Under the pieces are notes generated by a model. That model made no database searches. It saw nothing but the letters and a program-made list of their open reading frames with translations, and was not told the origin of the DNA. Below, piece by piece: positions 17,768 to 26,947 of a DNA stretch of 64,000 bases. Made by a program: the position numbers and the translations under genes. The stretch spans positions 248,001-312,000 of the forward strand of contig NZ_JAYDZX010000001.1 in NCBI RefSeq assembly GCF_035607535.1. The letters run 5' to 3'. Each line of letters opens with the position of its first letter. Position 1 is the stretch's first letter. The DNA comes from Salinimicrobium sp035607535 (lineage in GTDB: Bacteria; Bacteroidota; Bacteroidia; Flavobacteriales; Flavobacteriaceae).

Positions 17768-19636
17768 TTATGATTTTAACCAGCTATGTCTTAACTCCAT
17801 TTGCTCATCATTGGGATTCATGATCTCGACAAGTCTTAAGCCCGTGGCCATAGGTTCCACTACCTTCCCTTTCACTTCCATTTCCTTACCATCTCTAATA
17901 ATTGTGAAGCTGATGGGATCTCCTACACTCCAGTTTGCTGAATCTCCAATAAGATCATAAACATTCTGTACATTATAGGCTTTGCCGTTAATGCTTTTGA
18001 TAACATCTCCTCCTTTAAGTCCAAGTTCTTCAAAGAAGGTACTTAGGGGTAGATCATTTTTAAGTACTATTTCTCCTGAAGCATTTACAGTTATATAGGG
18101 AGTTGCAGGATCCTGAAGAAAATAACCCACAGGAATTTCTCCCTCCCTCATTTCAAGACCAACTTTTTTAAAGAAATCGTCATATGGAATTGGGGTAGTG
18201 CCACTAACATATTTTTCGAAAAATTCTCCTATTTCAGGATAGGTTAATTCTTCGATCACAGAAAACAATTCTTCATCTTCAAATGGCGTGTTTTTACCAT
18301 ATAAGCTTGTTAGCTGTTTCATTAGGTCAAGAAGACCCATTTCTCCGTTACTCAGCTCCCTTAACCTAATGTCCAGGGCCATTCCTATGAGGGCTCCCTT
18401 TTGATACACATTGTAATAACTGTTCTTATATTCGTCTTCCAGGATATTGCGGCTCATTTCAGTAAAGGACATGGTATCATCAAAATTCTTAGAAACACCT
18501 ATCTTTTCCTGGATCCTGTCGTAAAAATCCTGCCTTGAAATAAGATCCTGATTCACCTGGAAAAGGTTGGCAAAATATTCGGTTACCCCTTCGTATAACC
18601 AAAGATGTTGTGACATTAAAGGATCATTATAATCAAAGTAATGCACCTCATTTGAATGGATTCCTAGAGGTGTAAGAATGTGAAAGAACTCGTGTGAAAC
18701 TATATCTGTGAGAGATTCATTTAGTGCTTTCAGGTCCATTTGCTCGGGCATTACCACAACAGTAGAAGTGTGATGTTCCAAAGCTCCAAAGTTGGCCGCA
18801 TCACCTTCTCCGGGAGTAGCCGACAGGTAGAGAAGGATCGCATATTTATCTGTATCATCTACTTCCCCCAAAAAGGCTTTTTGGGCAGTGATCATTTTCT
18901 CCATTGCAGGCTTGAAATCCTGAGAGCTGAATTTCCCGGAAGGAGAATAAACATGCAGCAATACATTCATATTATCTACCTTAAAGGAAGCCGTATCCGG
19001 AGCTGCGTACATAATAGGATTATCGGTCACCTCAAAATACCTGTTAACGCTGAAGATATCCTTTTGTGTGTTTGGATCTACTTCCTGTGTTGCAAAGAGG
19101 TCCAGGGCACTTCCGGCATAAAGATCCTTTGGCCTAATGATCTCCAGGCGGTAAGGTTCTTCTGTTAACCCATTAAAATAACCCACAAAACCGTGAAGAT
19201 TCAGAAGAAAATTATTATCCTTATTGATGTTCGTGCCGGCCATAGAATAAATACCGCCTTCTCCCGGAACATCAAAAGTATCGTTCATCCAATAGGTAAC
19301 CTTATCCAGCCTGGTCGCACCGGTAATCCTCCAGCTGTTCTCATCCTTTGCAGTGACGCTAAGCTCATTTCCCTTGTAATCGTAAGCTTTTAAATCTTCA
19401 GCATATTTTCCATAGTTGGCGGTAGAATAGGTGCCGGGAACGATCTTTGGAATATAAAAAGTAATAGTATCAGTCTTTATCTGTCCGGGATCAACAGTGA
19501 CCATGATCTTATCATCCTGTACATTGGCCAGATCCATGGTAGTAACGATGGGCTGGTCTTCAGAAACGTTGGTTTGAGGGGCTTTACATCCCCAGATAGT
19601 GGCAGTGAATGCCAAAGCATAGATTACTTTCTTCAT
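17768..19636 (-). CDS. M61-family metallopeptidase with PDZ domain, lipoprotein
   Basis: This 622-residue protein has a lipoprotein signal (MKKVIYALAFTATIWGC, Cys at 17). An N-terminal beta domain of the M61 family is followed by the zinc motif HEFFH (residues 315-319), with the third ligand Glu 349 in 'LWLYEGVTEYF'. A C-terminal PDZ domain lies about 510-600 ('EELGLKGGDVIKSINGKAYN'). M61 enzymes are glycyl aminopeptidases. The lipid anchor places it in the periplasm or outer membrane. All catalytic residues are present. Monocistronic. Confidence 0.92.
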   Translation of the reverse strand: MKKVIYALAFTATIWGCKAPQTNVSEDQPIVTTMDLANVQDDKIMVTVDPGQIKTDTITFYIPKIVPGTYSTANYGKYAEDLKAYDYKGNELSVTAKDENSWRITGATRLDKVTYWMNDTFDVPGEGGIYSMAGTNINKDNNFLLNLHGFVGYFNGLTEEPYRLEIIRPKDLYAGSALDLFATQEVDPNTQKDIFSVNRYFEVTDNPIMYAAPDTASFKVDNMNVLLHVYSPSGKFSSQDFKPAMEKMITAQKAFLGEVDDTDKYAILLYLSATPGEGDAANFGALEHHTSTVVVMPEQMDLKALNESLTDIVSHEFFHILTPLGIHSNEVHYFDYNDPLMSQHLWLYEGVTEYFANLFQVNQDLISRQDFYDRIQEKIGVSKNFDDTMSFTEMSRNILEDEYKNSYYNVYQKGALIGMALDIRLRELSNGEMGLLDLMKQLTSLYGKNTPFEDEELFSVIEELTYPEIGEFFEKYVSGTTPIPYDDFFKKVGLEMREGEIPVGYFLQDPATPYITVNASGEIVLKNDLPLSTFFEELGLKGGDVIKSINGKAYNVQNVYDLIGDSANWSVGDPISFTIIRDGKEMEVKGKVVEPMATGLRLVEIMNPNDEQMELRHSWLKS

Positions 19637-19929
19637 GAAAAATTTGTTTATAGTAAGACTCTTCCAGGCTTTAAAAGTTACAGCAGAGGAAAATTTGTTT
19701 CCAAATTATCACTTCCCGGTTTAAAACTAATTTCTTTTATGATATTAATCATGAAAGCGCCAAAAAATTTATTGATTCAAAAAGTATATGGCTTCAAAAT
19801 AATAAATTTAAGGGTGATTATATAAGTCGATAAAACCGGAAAAAATGGTCTGTCCTTTTTACTTCTCAACTTCAAGAACCGGGCTTTTCGAATGCATTTC
19901 TCTTCTCATTCCACTAAAAACTTTTAAAG

Positions 19930-22047
19930 ATGAAAATTTACGATGACAAACACATTAAGAATGTAGTCTTTGTTGGCGCTCATAACGCGGGCAAAACCAC
20001 CCTGGCAGAAACTATGTTGTTTGAAGCCGGATTGATCAACAGGCGAGGTACAGTAGAGGCCAGGAACACAGTTTCAGATTATCATGAAATTGAACATGAA
20101 AAAGGGAATTCTGTCTTTGCAACTCCTTTACATACCGAGTGGCGGAATTACAAGATCAACATTATAGATACTCCGGGTCTGGATGATTATATAGGCGAGA
20201 TAATTTCTTCAATAAGAGTGGCCGATACTATAGTAACCGTCCTCAACGGGCAGTACGGCGTGGAAGTCGGCACAGAGATCATTTGGAACTACATTAGGGT
20301 TTACCAAAAGCCCACCGTTTTTGTCATCAATCAAATAGATCACCCCGGACTCAATTTTGAAACTGCCTTCAATTCCATCAAGAACCTGGTGGGGAACAAA
20401 GCAGTTAAAATGCAATATCCATTGATGATAGATGGCAGGCAATGTATCATTGATGTACTCAAAATGAAGATGTACAAATTCCCGGCGGAAGGAGGGAAGC
20501 CCGAAAAACTTGCTATACCCGATGATCAAAAAAATTTAGCTGTTGCTTTACATAACGAACTGGTGGAAAAGGCAGCGGAAAATGATGAAGAATTAATGGA
20601 ATTGTTCTTTGAGAAAGGATCCCTCAATGAAGATGAAATGCGGAAAGGAATAAAAGCCGGAATGCTCAATTATGACCTGTTCCCGGTTTTCTGCACATCT
20701 GCCCTTAATGATATGGGTAGCGGTAGGTTGATGGGCTTTATAGATAATGTAGCTCCCGCGGCCGTTGACTTAAAAGCTGAAAAAAGCAAGAAAGGCAAGG
20801 AGATAGCTCCAAAACCCAAAGAATCTCCTGTGCTGTTCGTTTTTAAGACCATTCATCAACCCAATTTAGGTCAGGTTACTTTCTTCAAGGTCAAAAGGGG
20901 AGAGGTGAAAGTAAATGATAAGTTGGTGAATTCCAGAAGTGGTGAAACAGAGGTCTTCAACCAGCTTTTCATAATGGATGGAAAAGAGAGAAACCCTATT
21001 TCAAAACTTGTAGTAGGGGATATTGGGGCTACTTTAAAACTGAAACATACAGAAACAAATGACACATTAACTGCTGCCGGGGAAGAAATTACTATTGAAC
21101 CTATTGAGTATCCACAGCCAAGAATAAGAAGAGCTGTTTCTGCAGTAAATACAAAGGACGAGGAGAAACTAAGTGATGCCCTTAAAAAGATCCATAGCCA
21201 GGATCCAACGGTGGAAATTACCTTTTCAAATGAGTCCAGGCAGTTGATCCTGGCTTGCCAGGGAGAACTTCATTTGGCAACAATAGATTGGCTGCTGAAA
21301 AATATTCATGGAGTGGAGGCCGAATTTAAAAATCCGAAGATCGCCTTTAGAGAGACCATTCAGCGATCTTCAGGGTCCAGTTACCGGCACAAGAAACAGT
21401 CGGGAGGATCCGGTCAGTTTGCAGAGGTACATTTGAAGATCGAGCCCTGGGAGGAAAATATGCCGGAGCCGGAAGGATTTAATATCAGGGGGAAAGAAGA
21501 AGTTGATTTGCCCTGGGGTGGTAAATTAGTCTTTTATAACTGTATAGTTGGAGGGGTAATCGATCAACGTTATCTGCCTTCGGTAATGAAAGGAATCATA
21601 GAAGTAATGGAAAATGGTCCCTTGACCGGTTCATATATTAGGGATGTGAGAGCAATGGTCTATGACGGGAAAATGCATTCTGTGGATTCCAATGACATCT
21701 CCTTTAAAATTGCCGGGGCTCATGCCTTTAAAAAGGCATTTTTGGATGCCGATCCAAAACTTCTCGAACCCGCTCTTGACCTAACAGTGAGGGTTCCTGA
21801 AGATATGGTTGGAAATGTAATGACCGAGCTTCAAAGTCGGCGTTCGATCATCCAGGGAATTGAAAGTGCAGAGAACTATCAGATCCTGAAGTGTATTGCT
21901 CCGGAATCTGCCTTGTTCGGATTCTCTACCGAACTTCGTTCCCTTACAAAAGGAAGGGCGACCTTTAGCACCAGTTTTAACGGCTATCAACCTGTTCCAT
22001 CCAATATTCAGGATGAATTGACAAATAAGAAGGAATTGGCCAGCTAA
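19930..22047 (+). CDS. elongation factor G paralogue (EF-G2 type)
   Basis: The 705 residues have the full EF-G domain order: GTPase domain, domain II, and a C-terminal region with 'QRSSGSSYRHKKQSGGSGQFAEVHLKIEP' (domain IV start) and 'LTVRVPEDMVGNVMTELQSRR' (domain V). The P-loop GAHNAGKT (16-23) is intact. The switch II motif reads DTPGLDD (80-86), so the catalytic His of DTPGHVD is Leu 84. The switch I Thr region is KGNSV, and the base-recognition motif is NQID instead of NKxD. This is a paralogue rather than the housekeeping fusA. Published work on a Bacteroides EF-G2 reports an EF-G paralogue without GTPase activity; these substitutions make a similar property plausible here. It is co-directional with the next gene, 10 bases downstream. 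Confidence 0.9.
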   Translation: MKIYDDKHIKNVVFVGAHNAGKTTLAETMLFEAGLINRRGTVEARNTVSDYHEIEHEKGNSVFATPLHTEWRNYKINIIDTPGLDDYIGEIISSIRVADTIVTVLNGQYGVEVGTEIIWNYIRVYQKPTVFVINQIDHPGLNFETAFNSIKNLVGNKAVKMQYPLMIDGRQCIIDVLKMKMYKFPAEGGKPEKLAIPDDQKNLAVALHNELVEKAAENDEELMELFFEKGSLNEDEMRKGIKAGMLNYDLFPVFCTSALNDMGSGRLMGFIDNVAPAAVDLKAEKSKKGKEIAPKPKESPVLFVFKTIHQPNLGQVTFFKVKRGEVKVNDKLVNSRSGETEVFNQLFIMDGKERNPISKLVVGDIGATLKLKHTETNDTLTAAGEEITIEPIEYPQPRIRRAVSAVNTKDEEKLSDALKKIHSQDPTVEITFSNESRQLILACQGELHLATIDWLLKNIHGVEAEFKNPKIAFRETIQRSSGSSYRHKKQSGGSGQFAEVHLKIEPWEENMPEPEGFNIRGKEEVDLPWGGKLVFYNCIVGGVIDQRYLPSVMKGIIEVMENGPLTGSYIRDVRAMVYDGKMHSVDSNDISFKIAGAHAFKKAFLDADPKLLEPALDLTVRVPEDMVGNVMTELQSRRSIIQGIESAENYQILKCIAPESALFGFSTELRSLTKGRATFSTSFNGYQPVPSNIQDELTNKKELAS

Positions 22048-22057
22048 AGGATCTAAA

Positions 22058-22459
22058 ATGGAATTTTTTAGGAGTGTTGAAATAGAGATTTCCGAAGCAG
22101 AACTATGTTCACGGCTTGCCCTCAAAGAACTAAATTCTTTTAACAGCAGCCTCCTCTTAATAGATGAGCCTAATGACCATCATGTTCGCACAGGCGGGAT
22201 TTGGGGTGAATTTACCCTAACCCGGGATCCCATTGCCGGCGGTGTACGTTTCGCTTTGAAGGAATGCCCGAACGCTTTGAGCTGGACCGTTACTACAGGT
22301 TTTCCTCCCGAACCCGAAAAGGTCGTAATTCATCTTACGATCAACAGGAAAGAAAAGGACCCGGCCTTTATTGAAGAGCTGGAAGAATTTCTCGAAGATT
22401 TTGCTGAAGGAATAACAACCTTTCTCACCACAAAAAACCCGGTTTTGACTCAAGATTGA
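22058..22459 (+). CDS. conserved-looking protein of unknown function after EF-G2
   Basis: This 133-residue protein has no signal peptide or membrane segment, and I recognise no family. It starts 10 bases after the EF-G2 stop, so the two are co-transcribed. The sequence predicts two beta-alpha blocks, with an acidic end: 'PAFIEELEEFLEDFAEGITTFL'. 'GIWGEFTLTRDPIAGG' is a compact Gly-rich strand-loop. A small acidic cytoplasmic partner of the EF-G paralogue is possible, from position only. A terminator follows, closing a two-gene operon. Confidence 0.7.
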   Translation: MEFFRSVEIEISEAELCSRLALKELNSFNSSLLLIDEPNDHHVRTGGIWGEFTLTRDPIAGGVRFALKECPNALSWTVTTGFPPEPEKVVIHLTINRKEKDPAFIEELEEFLEDFAEGITTFLTTKNPVLTQD

Positions 22460-22482
22460 TTCACATACCAGAACTTTTTTAG

Positions 22483-22520
22483 AGCACCCGTCACGGCCAA
22501 AGTCGACGGGTGCTTATTTT
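22483..22520 (+). terminator. intrinsic terminator of the EF-G2 operon
   Basis: A perfect 10-bp stem AGCACCCGTC/GACGGGTGCT with a 12-base loop is followed by TATTTTT. Confidence 0.85.
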
Positions 22521-22551
22521 TCAATACTTTTAGAAAAAGAAGATAAAAAGA

Positions 22552-23019
22552 ATGAAATCAAAAAAACTTCAGGCACAGTTAGAGGAGATGGAGCAGTATA
22601 TCCAAAAGAAAGAACAGCTCGACCCTGAGATCTCCAAAGCTCCCGTAGGATGGCACCTGGCTCACAACCTGAAGGTCATTCATTCTATCCTTGATGCTAT
22701 AACGACTTCCGATCCCGGTAGATACCAAAAGAAATTCAGCTGGATCAAAGAGTTCGTGTACCTTACCGGCCGCATTCCAAGAGGAAAAGCAAGGGCTCCA
22801 AAAAAGGTAGTTCCCGAGGAGAATGTTTCCGAAGAAGTATTAAAGGCACAGATAGACATGGCAAAAGAAAAAATTCCCGGAATCTTAGAGCTACCTGAAA
22901 ATGCCTTTTTTGAGCATCCTTATTTTGGACACATTAAAAGAGATGAAACAACTAAATTCCTGGTGATCCATACCGGTCATCACCTAAAGATCATAAGAGA
23001 TATTCTCAAATGGAAATAG
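22552..23019 (+). CDS. DinB-superfamily protein (DUF1569-like)
   Basis: This 155-residue helical protein has two His motifs, 'GWHLAHNLKVIHSIL' near residue 38 and 'FLVIHTGHHLKIIRDIL' at the C-terminus. In DinB/YfiT-type four-helix bundles such His residues bind a metal and sit on the same helices. 'FFEHPYFGHI' matches the 'hP.fG.ls' segment of the DUF1569 group. The function is unknown; relatives include thiol-dependent transferases. Cytoplasmic, with its own terminator. Confidence 0.75.
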   Translation: MKSKKLQAQLEEMEQYIQKKEQLDPEISKAPVGWHLAHNLKVIHSILDAITTSDPGRYQKKFSWIKEFVYLTGRIPRGKARAPKKVVPEENVSEEVLKAQIDMAKEKIPGILELPENAFFEHPYFGHIKRDETTKFLVIHTGHHLKIIRDILKWK

Positions 23020-23055
23020 TATATGGAGATCTGTGCCAAACCTGTTCTGAAAAAA

Positions 23056-23088
23056 TAACCTCCCAAAAAATGTATTTTTGGGAGGTTA
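23056..23088. terminator. bidirectional intrinsic terminator
   Basis: A 14-bp stem TAACCTCCCAAAAA/TTTTTGGGAGGTTA has a 5-base loop. It lies between the convergent DinB-like and S9 peptidase genes. Confidence 0.85.
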
Positions 23089-23114
23089 GAAGGATTACTG
23101 AGTTCTATCCAATT

Positions 23115-25430
23115 TTAATCTCTAAATTCTGGTTGAAGTTCCTGATCTTTCAAATGCTTTGCATAAAAGCCTAACATTGCTTTATAAAGATAAATGCGGT
23201 TTTCTTCTTTACCAAAGCCGTGGCCTTCATCATATTTGACCATATAAGGAACATCAACACCTTTTGCACGCAGTGCCCTTACAATTTGATCGGACTCATC
23301 TATGTTGACCCGGGGATCATTGGCACCCTGAACCACAAGTAATGGTTTTTTGATCTTATCAATGTGGAAGACCGGAGAAACTTCCTCTATGATGGCGCGC
23401 TCTTCGGGAATGTTCTCGTCATACCATATCTCTCTCAGGATTTTTTCATAAGGTTTCCAGTAAGGCGGAATGGTTTCCATAAACGTAAAGATGTTGGAAA
23501 CACCCACATAATCCACACCTGCAGCATAGAGATCTGGCGTTTTGGTGAGACCTCTTAGCACCGCGTATCCACCGTGGCTACCACCATAGATCGCTGCTTT
23601 ATCAGGATCAACCCAACCCTGGTCGATCACGTATTGTAAACCATCTTCCACATCGTCCATAGCTTTTCTTCCTATCTGCTTAAACCCGGATTCCATGAAT
23701 TCCCGGCCATAACCTCCCGAAATTCTGAAGTTTACCTGTAAGGTTGCATAGCCGCGGCTGGCAAATAGCTGCGCTTCGGGATTAAAGCCCCATGTATCCC
23801 GTATTCCCTGCGGTCCCCCATGCGGATTAACAATAACAGGCACTTTTTTCCCTTCTAAGGCAGCTTTAGGTAAGGTGATATAGCCATGAATAGTCTTTCC
23901 ATCCCTGCTTTTAAAAGTGATTGGTCTCATTTCGGCCATGTCTTCTGCCTTGAGTTGAGGCATTAGATTATACAACAGCTCAAACTTATCGGCTGCTACG
24001 TCATACGACCAATATTCTCCGTACAGTTTATCACTTTGGAGGAAAATAAGATATTTGCTTTCATCGTCGGTTTTATCTGCAATGGAATACTGCTTATCAG
24101 GGAATTTCTGGGTGATTCTTTTATGTAATTTTTTATAGTAATCGCTTACCGGTACAATTTCCCGTTTTTCGCCCTGGAATGTGTAATAATCCAGTTCATA
24201 ATTGCGGTTTCTTGAAAGGGAAACTCCCGAAATATCATAATTATCATTTGAAAATAGCTTTTTGATCACTTTATCTTCCTTCAGATCATAGAGGTAAACC
24301 GTATTCTTGTCTGTTTCCAGGTTTGAAACTACATATGCATCATGAGGATATTCAGTTGCATAATTCAGGGAAGGATTAAAAGTATCTTTCCAGTTGATTT
24401 GCTTTACAACTTCAAATTCATCACTTTCAGAATTTTTTTTGTAGTAAAGATCCATGTTAACACCTTCCCGCAAGCGCACGAATCCCCGCAAAGCCCCGTC
24501 CTTGTCAAAGAGGTAGTTCATAATGGGATTTGCGATGTCCTCATTGGAGTATAACCTGGTAATCTCCCCGGTTTCAATATTGACCTTATAGGGTTCAAAG
24601 ACCTGTGCATTTTCCTTGTTCATGGAAACGATGACGTGGTTTTTATCGTCCTTTAGAAGATCAAGGATCTGAGTCTGTACTCCTTCAAAGGGCGTCAAAT
24701 CCATGGTATTGGAACCGTCAACATCTGCTGCGTATAAATGATAATTTTCATTCCCTCCTTTGTCCATTACATAAAGAAGTCTATCCTCATTAGCCCAGCC
24801 ATAACCCCGTACTAGTTCCTCTTTTTCTTCAATCGCACGGGTTATTTCGTTAGTCTTCAGATTTTTTACATATACATGATTCTTTGCATTCTCATCCTTT
24901 TCCCGGTAAGACATGTATTTACCATCTGGTGAGAACTGGAAGGAACTCGCCTTTGGTTTTGCAAAGTAATCTTCGACTTCGTATTTATATTTCCCCTGAT
25001 CATAAGCGGCCAATTGCTCTAATTCTTTTTCGGAGGAGGGCAGAGCAGGATCTCCCGGAACAGTTTTTTCCACTTTCTTAAGGATGAGGGGGAATTCCTG
25101 GCCAGATTGCCTAAAAGTTCCTGTGATAGTCTCTCCACTTAAAGAACCTGTATAAGTAGCACCGATCTGGGAGTAGGAGAGGGTCACCTGATCATCTTCA
25201 AGTTCGACCTTGTCAAGCAGTAATCCAAAAGCTCCCTGTAGCGGACTATCCATAGTTCCTGAAAAAGAGTCATTTTCCCTGGAAATGTCGAATTTAAGAG
25301 GCAATTCTGTGCCCTGTACACTCAATTTCCCTTCCCAGGATCCTTCAAGTTCCTGCGCCCGAATTCCGCTAACACCTGAAAACACGGAAATTAGCAGGAC
25401 AGAAGACAACTTTAAAAATTTGTTTTTCAT
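23115..25430 (-). CDS. secreted S9-family serine peptidase with N-terminal lipocalin-like domain
   Basis: This 771-residue protein has a signal peptide ending at 'GIRAQ' (residue 25). A small beta domain follows, about 26-120 ('LEGSWEGKLSVQGTELPLKFDI', 'GSLSGETITGTF'). The beta-propeller lies about 150-500 and the alpha/beta-hydrolase domain about 510-771. The catalytic triad is Ser 618 in GGSHGGY, Asp 705 in 'QGANDPRVN' and His 737 in 'DEGHGFG'. It belongs with prolyl oligopeptidase/acylaminoacyl peptidase-like enzymes that trim short peptides. It acts in the periplasm. The extra N-terminal domain is common in Bacteroidota members. Monocistronic. Confidence 0.92.
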   Translation of the reverse strand: MKNKFLKLSSVLLISVFSGVSGIRAQELEGSWEGKLSVQGTELPLKFDISRENDSFSGTMDSPLQGAFGLLLDKVELEDDQVTLSYSQIGATYTGSLSGETITGTFRQSGQEFPLILKKVEKTVPGDPALPSSEKELEQLAAYDQGKYKYEVEDYFAKPKASSFQFSPDGKYMSYREKDENAKNHVYVKNLKTNEITRAIEEKEELVRGYGWANEDRLLYVMDKGGNENYHLYAADVDGSNTMDLTPFEGVQTQILDLLKDDKNHVIVSMNKENAQVFEPYKVNIETGEITRLYSNEDIANPIMNYLFDKDGALRGFVRLREGVNMDLYYKKNSESDEFEVVKQINWKDTFNPSLNYATEYPHDAYVVSNLETDKNTVYLYDLKEDKVIKKLFSNDNYDISGVSLSRNRNYELDYYTFQGEKREIVPVSDYYKKLHKRITQKFPDKQYSIADKTDDESKYLIFLQSDKLYGEYWSYDVAADKFELLYNLMPQLKAEDMAEMRPITFKSRDGKTIHGYITLPKAALEGKKVPVIVNPHGGPQGIRDTWGFNPEAQLFASRGYATLQVNFRISGGYGREFMESGFKQIGRKAMDDVEDGLQYVIDQGWVDPDKAAIYGGSHGGYAVLRGLTKTPDLYAAGVDYVGVSNIFTFMETIPPYWKPYEKILREIWYDENIPEERAIIEEVSPVFHIDKIKKPLLVVQGANDPRVNIDESDQIVRALRAKGVDVPYMVKYDEGHGFGKEENRIYLYKAMLGFYAKHLKDQELQPEFRD

Positions 25431-25711
25431 TTTCTGGTTTTTAGTTAGGATGCATAAGGTACTTAATTTTCCGAAAGTTTACTTCAGATAGTTTGGGAGC
25501 TGAGTTTGCGATCATAGTTGGAGAAATGCTTTCAAATTTCATTTTACAAACATTCTGATTCTAATTTTTCTTCCAGGATCCTTGGGAATGCATCAGAAGG
25601 AAATATATTTTCCGCAGAATTCTCAAATAAGAAACCGGATTTTTCTGGTAGGATTTACAGGTGGGCCAATGGTATCTTTACAAGTGGATTAAATCTGAAG
25701 TACAGTAATCC

Positions 25712-25739
25712 TTGTATAAATACTTAAATTATATATTTG
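25712..25739 (+). promoter_or_regulatory. strong promoter-like site facing no plus-strand gene
   Basis: TTG (25712-25714), 17 bases, then TATATTTG: a full consensus match to the Bacteroidota housekeeping promoter on the plus strand. The 356-base gap 25431-25786 holds no recognisable gene, and the site points into the 3' end of the minus-strand DUF1801 gene. It may start an antisense or small RNA. Confidence 0.45.
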
Positions 25740-25786
25740 CACTATAATTTATATTATGTAAAATAGAAAACAAGGAGAACAGGTTG

Positions 25787-26203
25787 CTATTTGTATTTCT
25801 TCCTCATGTCCTCCACAGAATGGCTGATTAACTTTTTTAGAACTCCCCTGTCCACATCATCCAACTTTTTCAGGTATAAACATGAGGAGGAAGTTTTATA
25901 TTTCCCCAGGTCCTTTAATAGTTCTTCATAGTCCTGAAAACCGGTCATAATATAAATTGTAAGATTTTGCTTCCTGGGAGAAAATCCTGTTAAGAACCAT
26001 TCTCCTTCGTGACCCGATTTATATTTATAATGGTATTGTCCAAAACCAATCATATTTTCTCCCCACATTTTTGCAGATTCCCCGGTAACTTCAGAAAATA
26101 TCTGCAAAAGCTCACAACAGTCGGCTTTCCGCTGTTCATTTTCTACCTGCTCGAGAAAATCTTCTACACTGGCTTCTGTAGGCTTTGTTTTTAATGTTGC
26201 CAT
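25787..26203 (-). CDS. DUF1801 family protein (YdhG-like)
   Basis: This 138-residue cytoplasmic protein has the DUF1801 pattern: 'VEDFLEQVENEQRKADCCELLQI', 'KMWGENMIGFGQYHYKY', 'GFSPRKQNLTIYIM' and 'KKLDDVDRGVLKKLISHS'. Family members resemble frataxin in fold and bind small partners, but their function is not established. It lies 3 bases after the DUF4251 gene, so the two form an operon. Confidence 0.88.
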   Translation of the reverse strand: MATLKTKPTEASVEDFLEQVENEQRKADCCELLQIFSEVTGESAKMWGENMIGFGQYHYKYKSGHEGEWFLTGFSPRKQNLTIYIMTGFQDYEELLKDLGKYKTSSSCLYLKKLDDVDRGVLKKLISHSVEDMRKKYK

Positions 26204-26206
26204 GGA

Positions 26207-26719
26207 CTACCGGTTTATCAATTTTCCGTCATAAATGATCGTTTCCCTTTGAGTAGAAGTTACTGAAGTACGAGCTACCCCGTTAGGAAAGATAGTGATA
26301 AGGAAATCCAGATTTTCGGTACTCCTGTTGCCTTCAAAAAAGATATTTACAGTTCCTTTTCCGGGATTTTCACGGAGTTCCAGGTTCTTTGGAACTCCTT
26401 TAAATTGTATGGCTCCGTCATCCGGATCATAGCCGCCACCGGCATATCTTTCTCCAAAGAATGGCAGATATACTTCTACAGAGTCATTTTCGAATTTTAT
26501 ACGGTTAGGATTCCCCAATAGGTTTACTCTGTTATATTGAGTGGGATTCGCCCAATCGTTCTCTATTTCAAATTCCAGATCGCTCACCTCTTCTACCATT
26601 TTCCGATACTCCGGATCATCTGCCATATTGCGGTTTGCACTACCACAGGCAGCTAGTAAAGAACCCAGGATCACAAGTACTCCCACAAACCTTCCGGTAA
26701 AACTAAAATACTTTTTCAT
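26207..26719 (-). CDS. DUF4251 lipoprotein
   Basis: The 170 residues have a lipoprotein signal (FVGVLVILGSLLAAC, Cys at 25). A single DUF4251 domain follows: 'VNLLGNPNRIKFENDSVEVYLPFFGERY' and 'LDFLITIFPNGVARTSVTST'. DUF4251 is a Bacteroidota family of beta-rich periplasmic proteins of unknown role. It heads a two-gene operon with DUF1801. The 228-base upstream gap to the aconitase stop shows no recognisable gene. Confidence 0.85.
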   Translation of the reverse strand: MKKYFSFTGRFVGVLVILGSLLAACGSANRNMADDPEYRKMVEEVSDLEFEIENDWANPTQYNRVNLLGNPNRIKFENDSVEVYLPFFGERYAGGGYDPDDGAIQFKGVPKNLELRENPGKGTVNIFFEGNRSTENLDFLITIFPNGVARTSVTSTQRETIIYDGKLINR

Positions 26720-26947
26720 GATCTTTAATTTGAACTAAAATATTAAATACCAGACAACTGCTGTAGATCGCTGAATCGTATTATTCATTAGAATTTTACA
26801 AGAAGCCAGAATGTCTTCCTGGTTCATTTCAGCATCTACACTTAAAAGAATCATAAAAATCCAGGTCAAAAACTCTGAGTCTAAGACAGTTTAGGACAAG
26901 CTGACTTTATCGTCCTTCAATCCGCCCTATTTCTGACCCCTCTTTTT

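Noticed and set aside
25518..25727. 69-residue plus-strand frame in the gap upstream of the S9 peptidase
   Set aside because: No start context, no signature, and it ends before the promoter-like site instead of following it.
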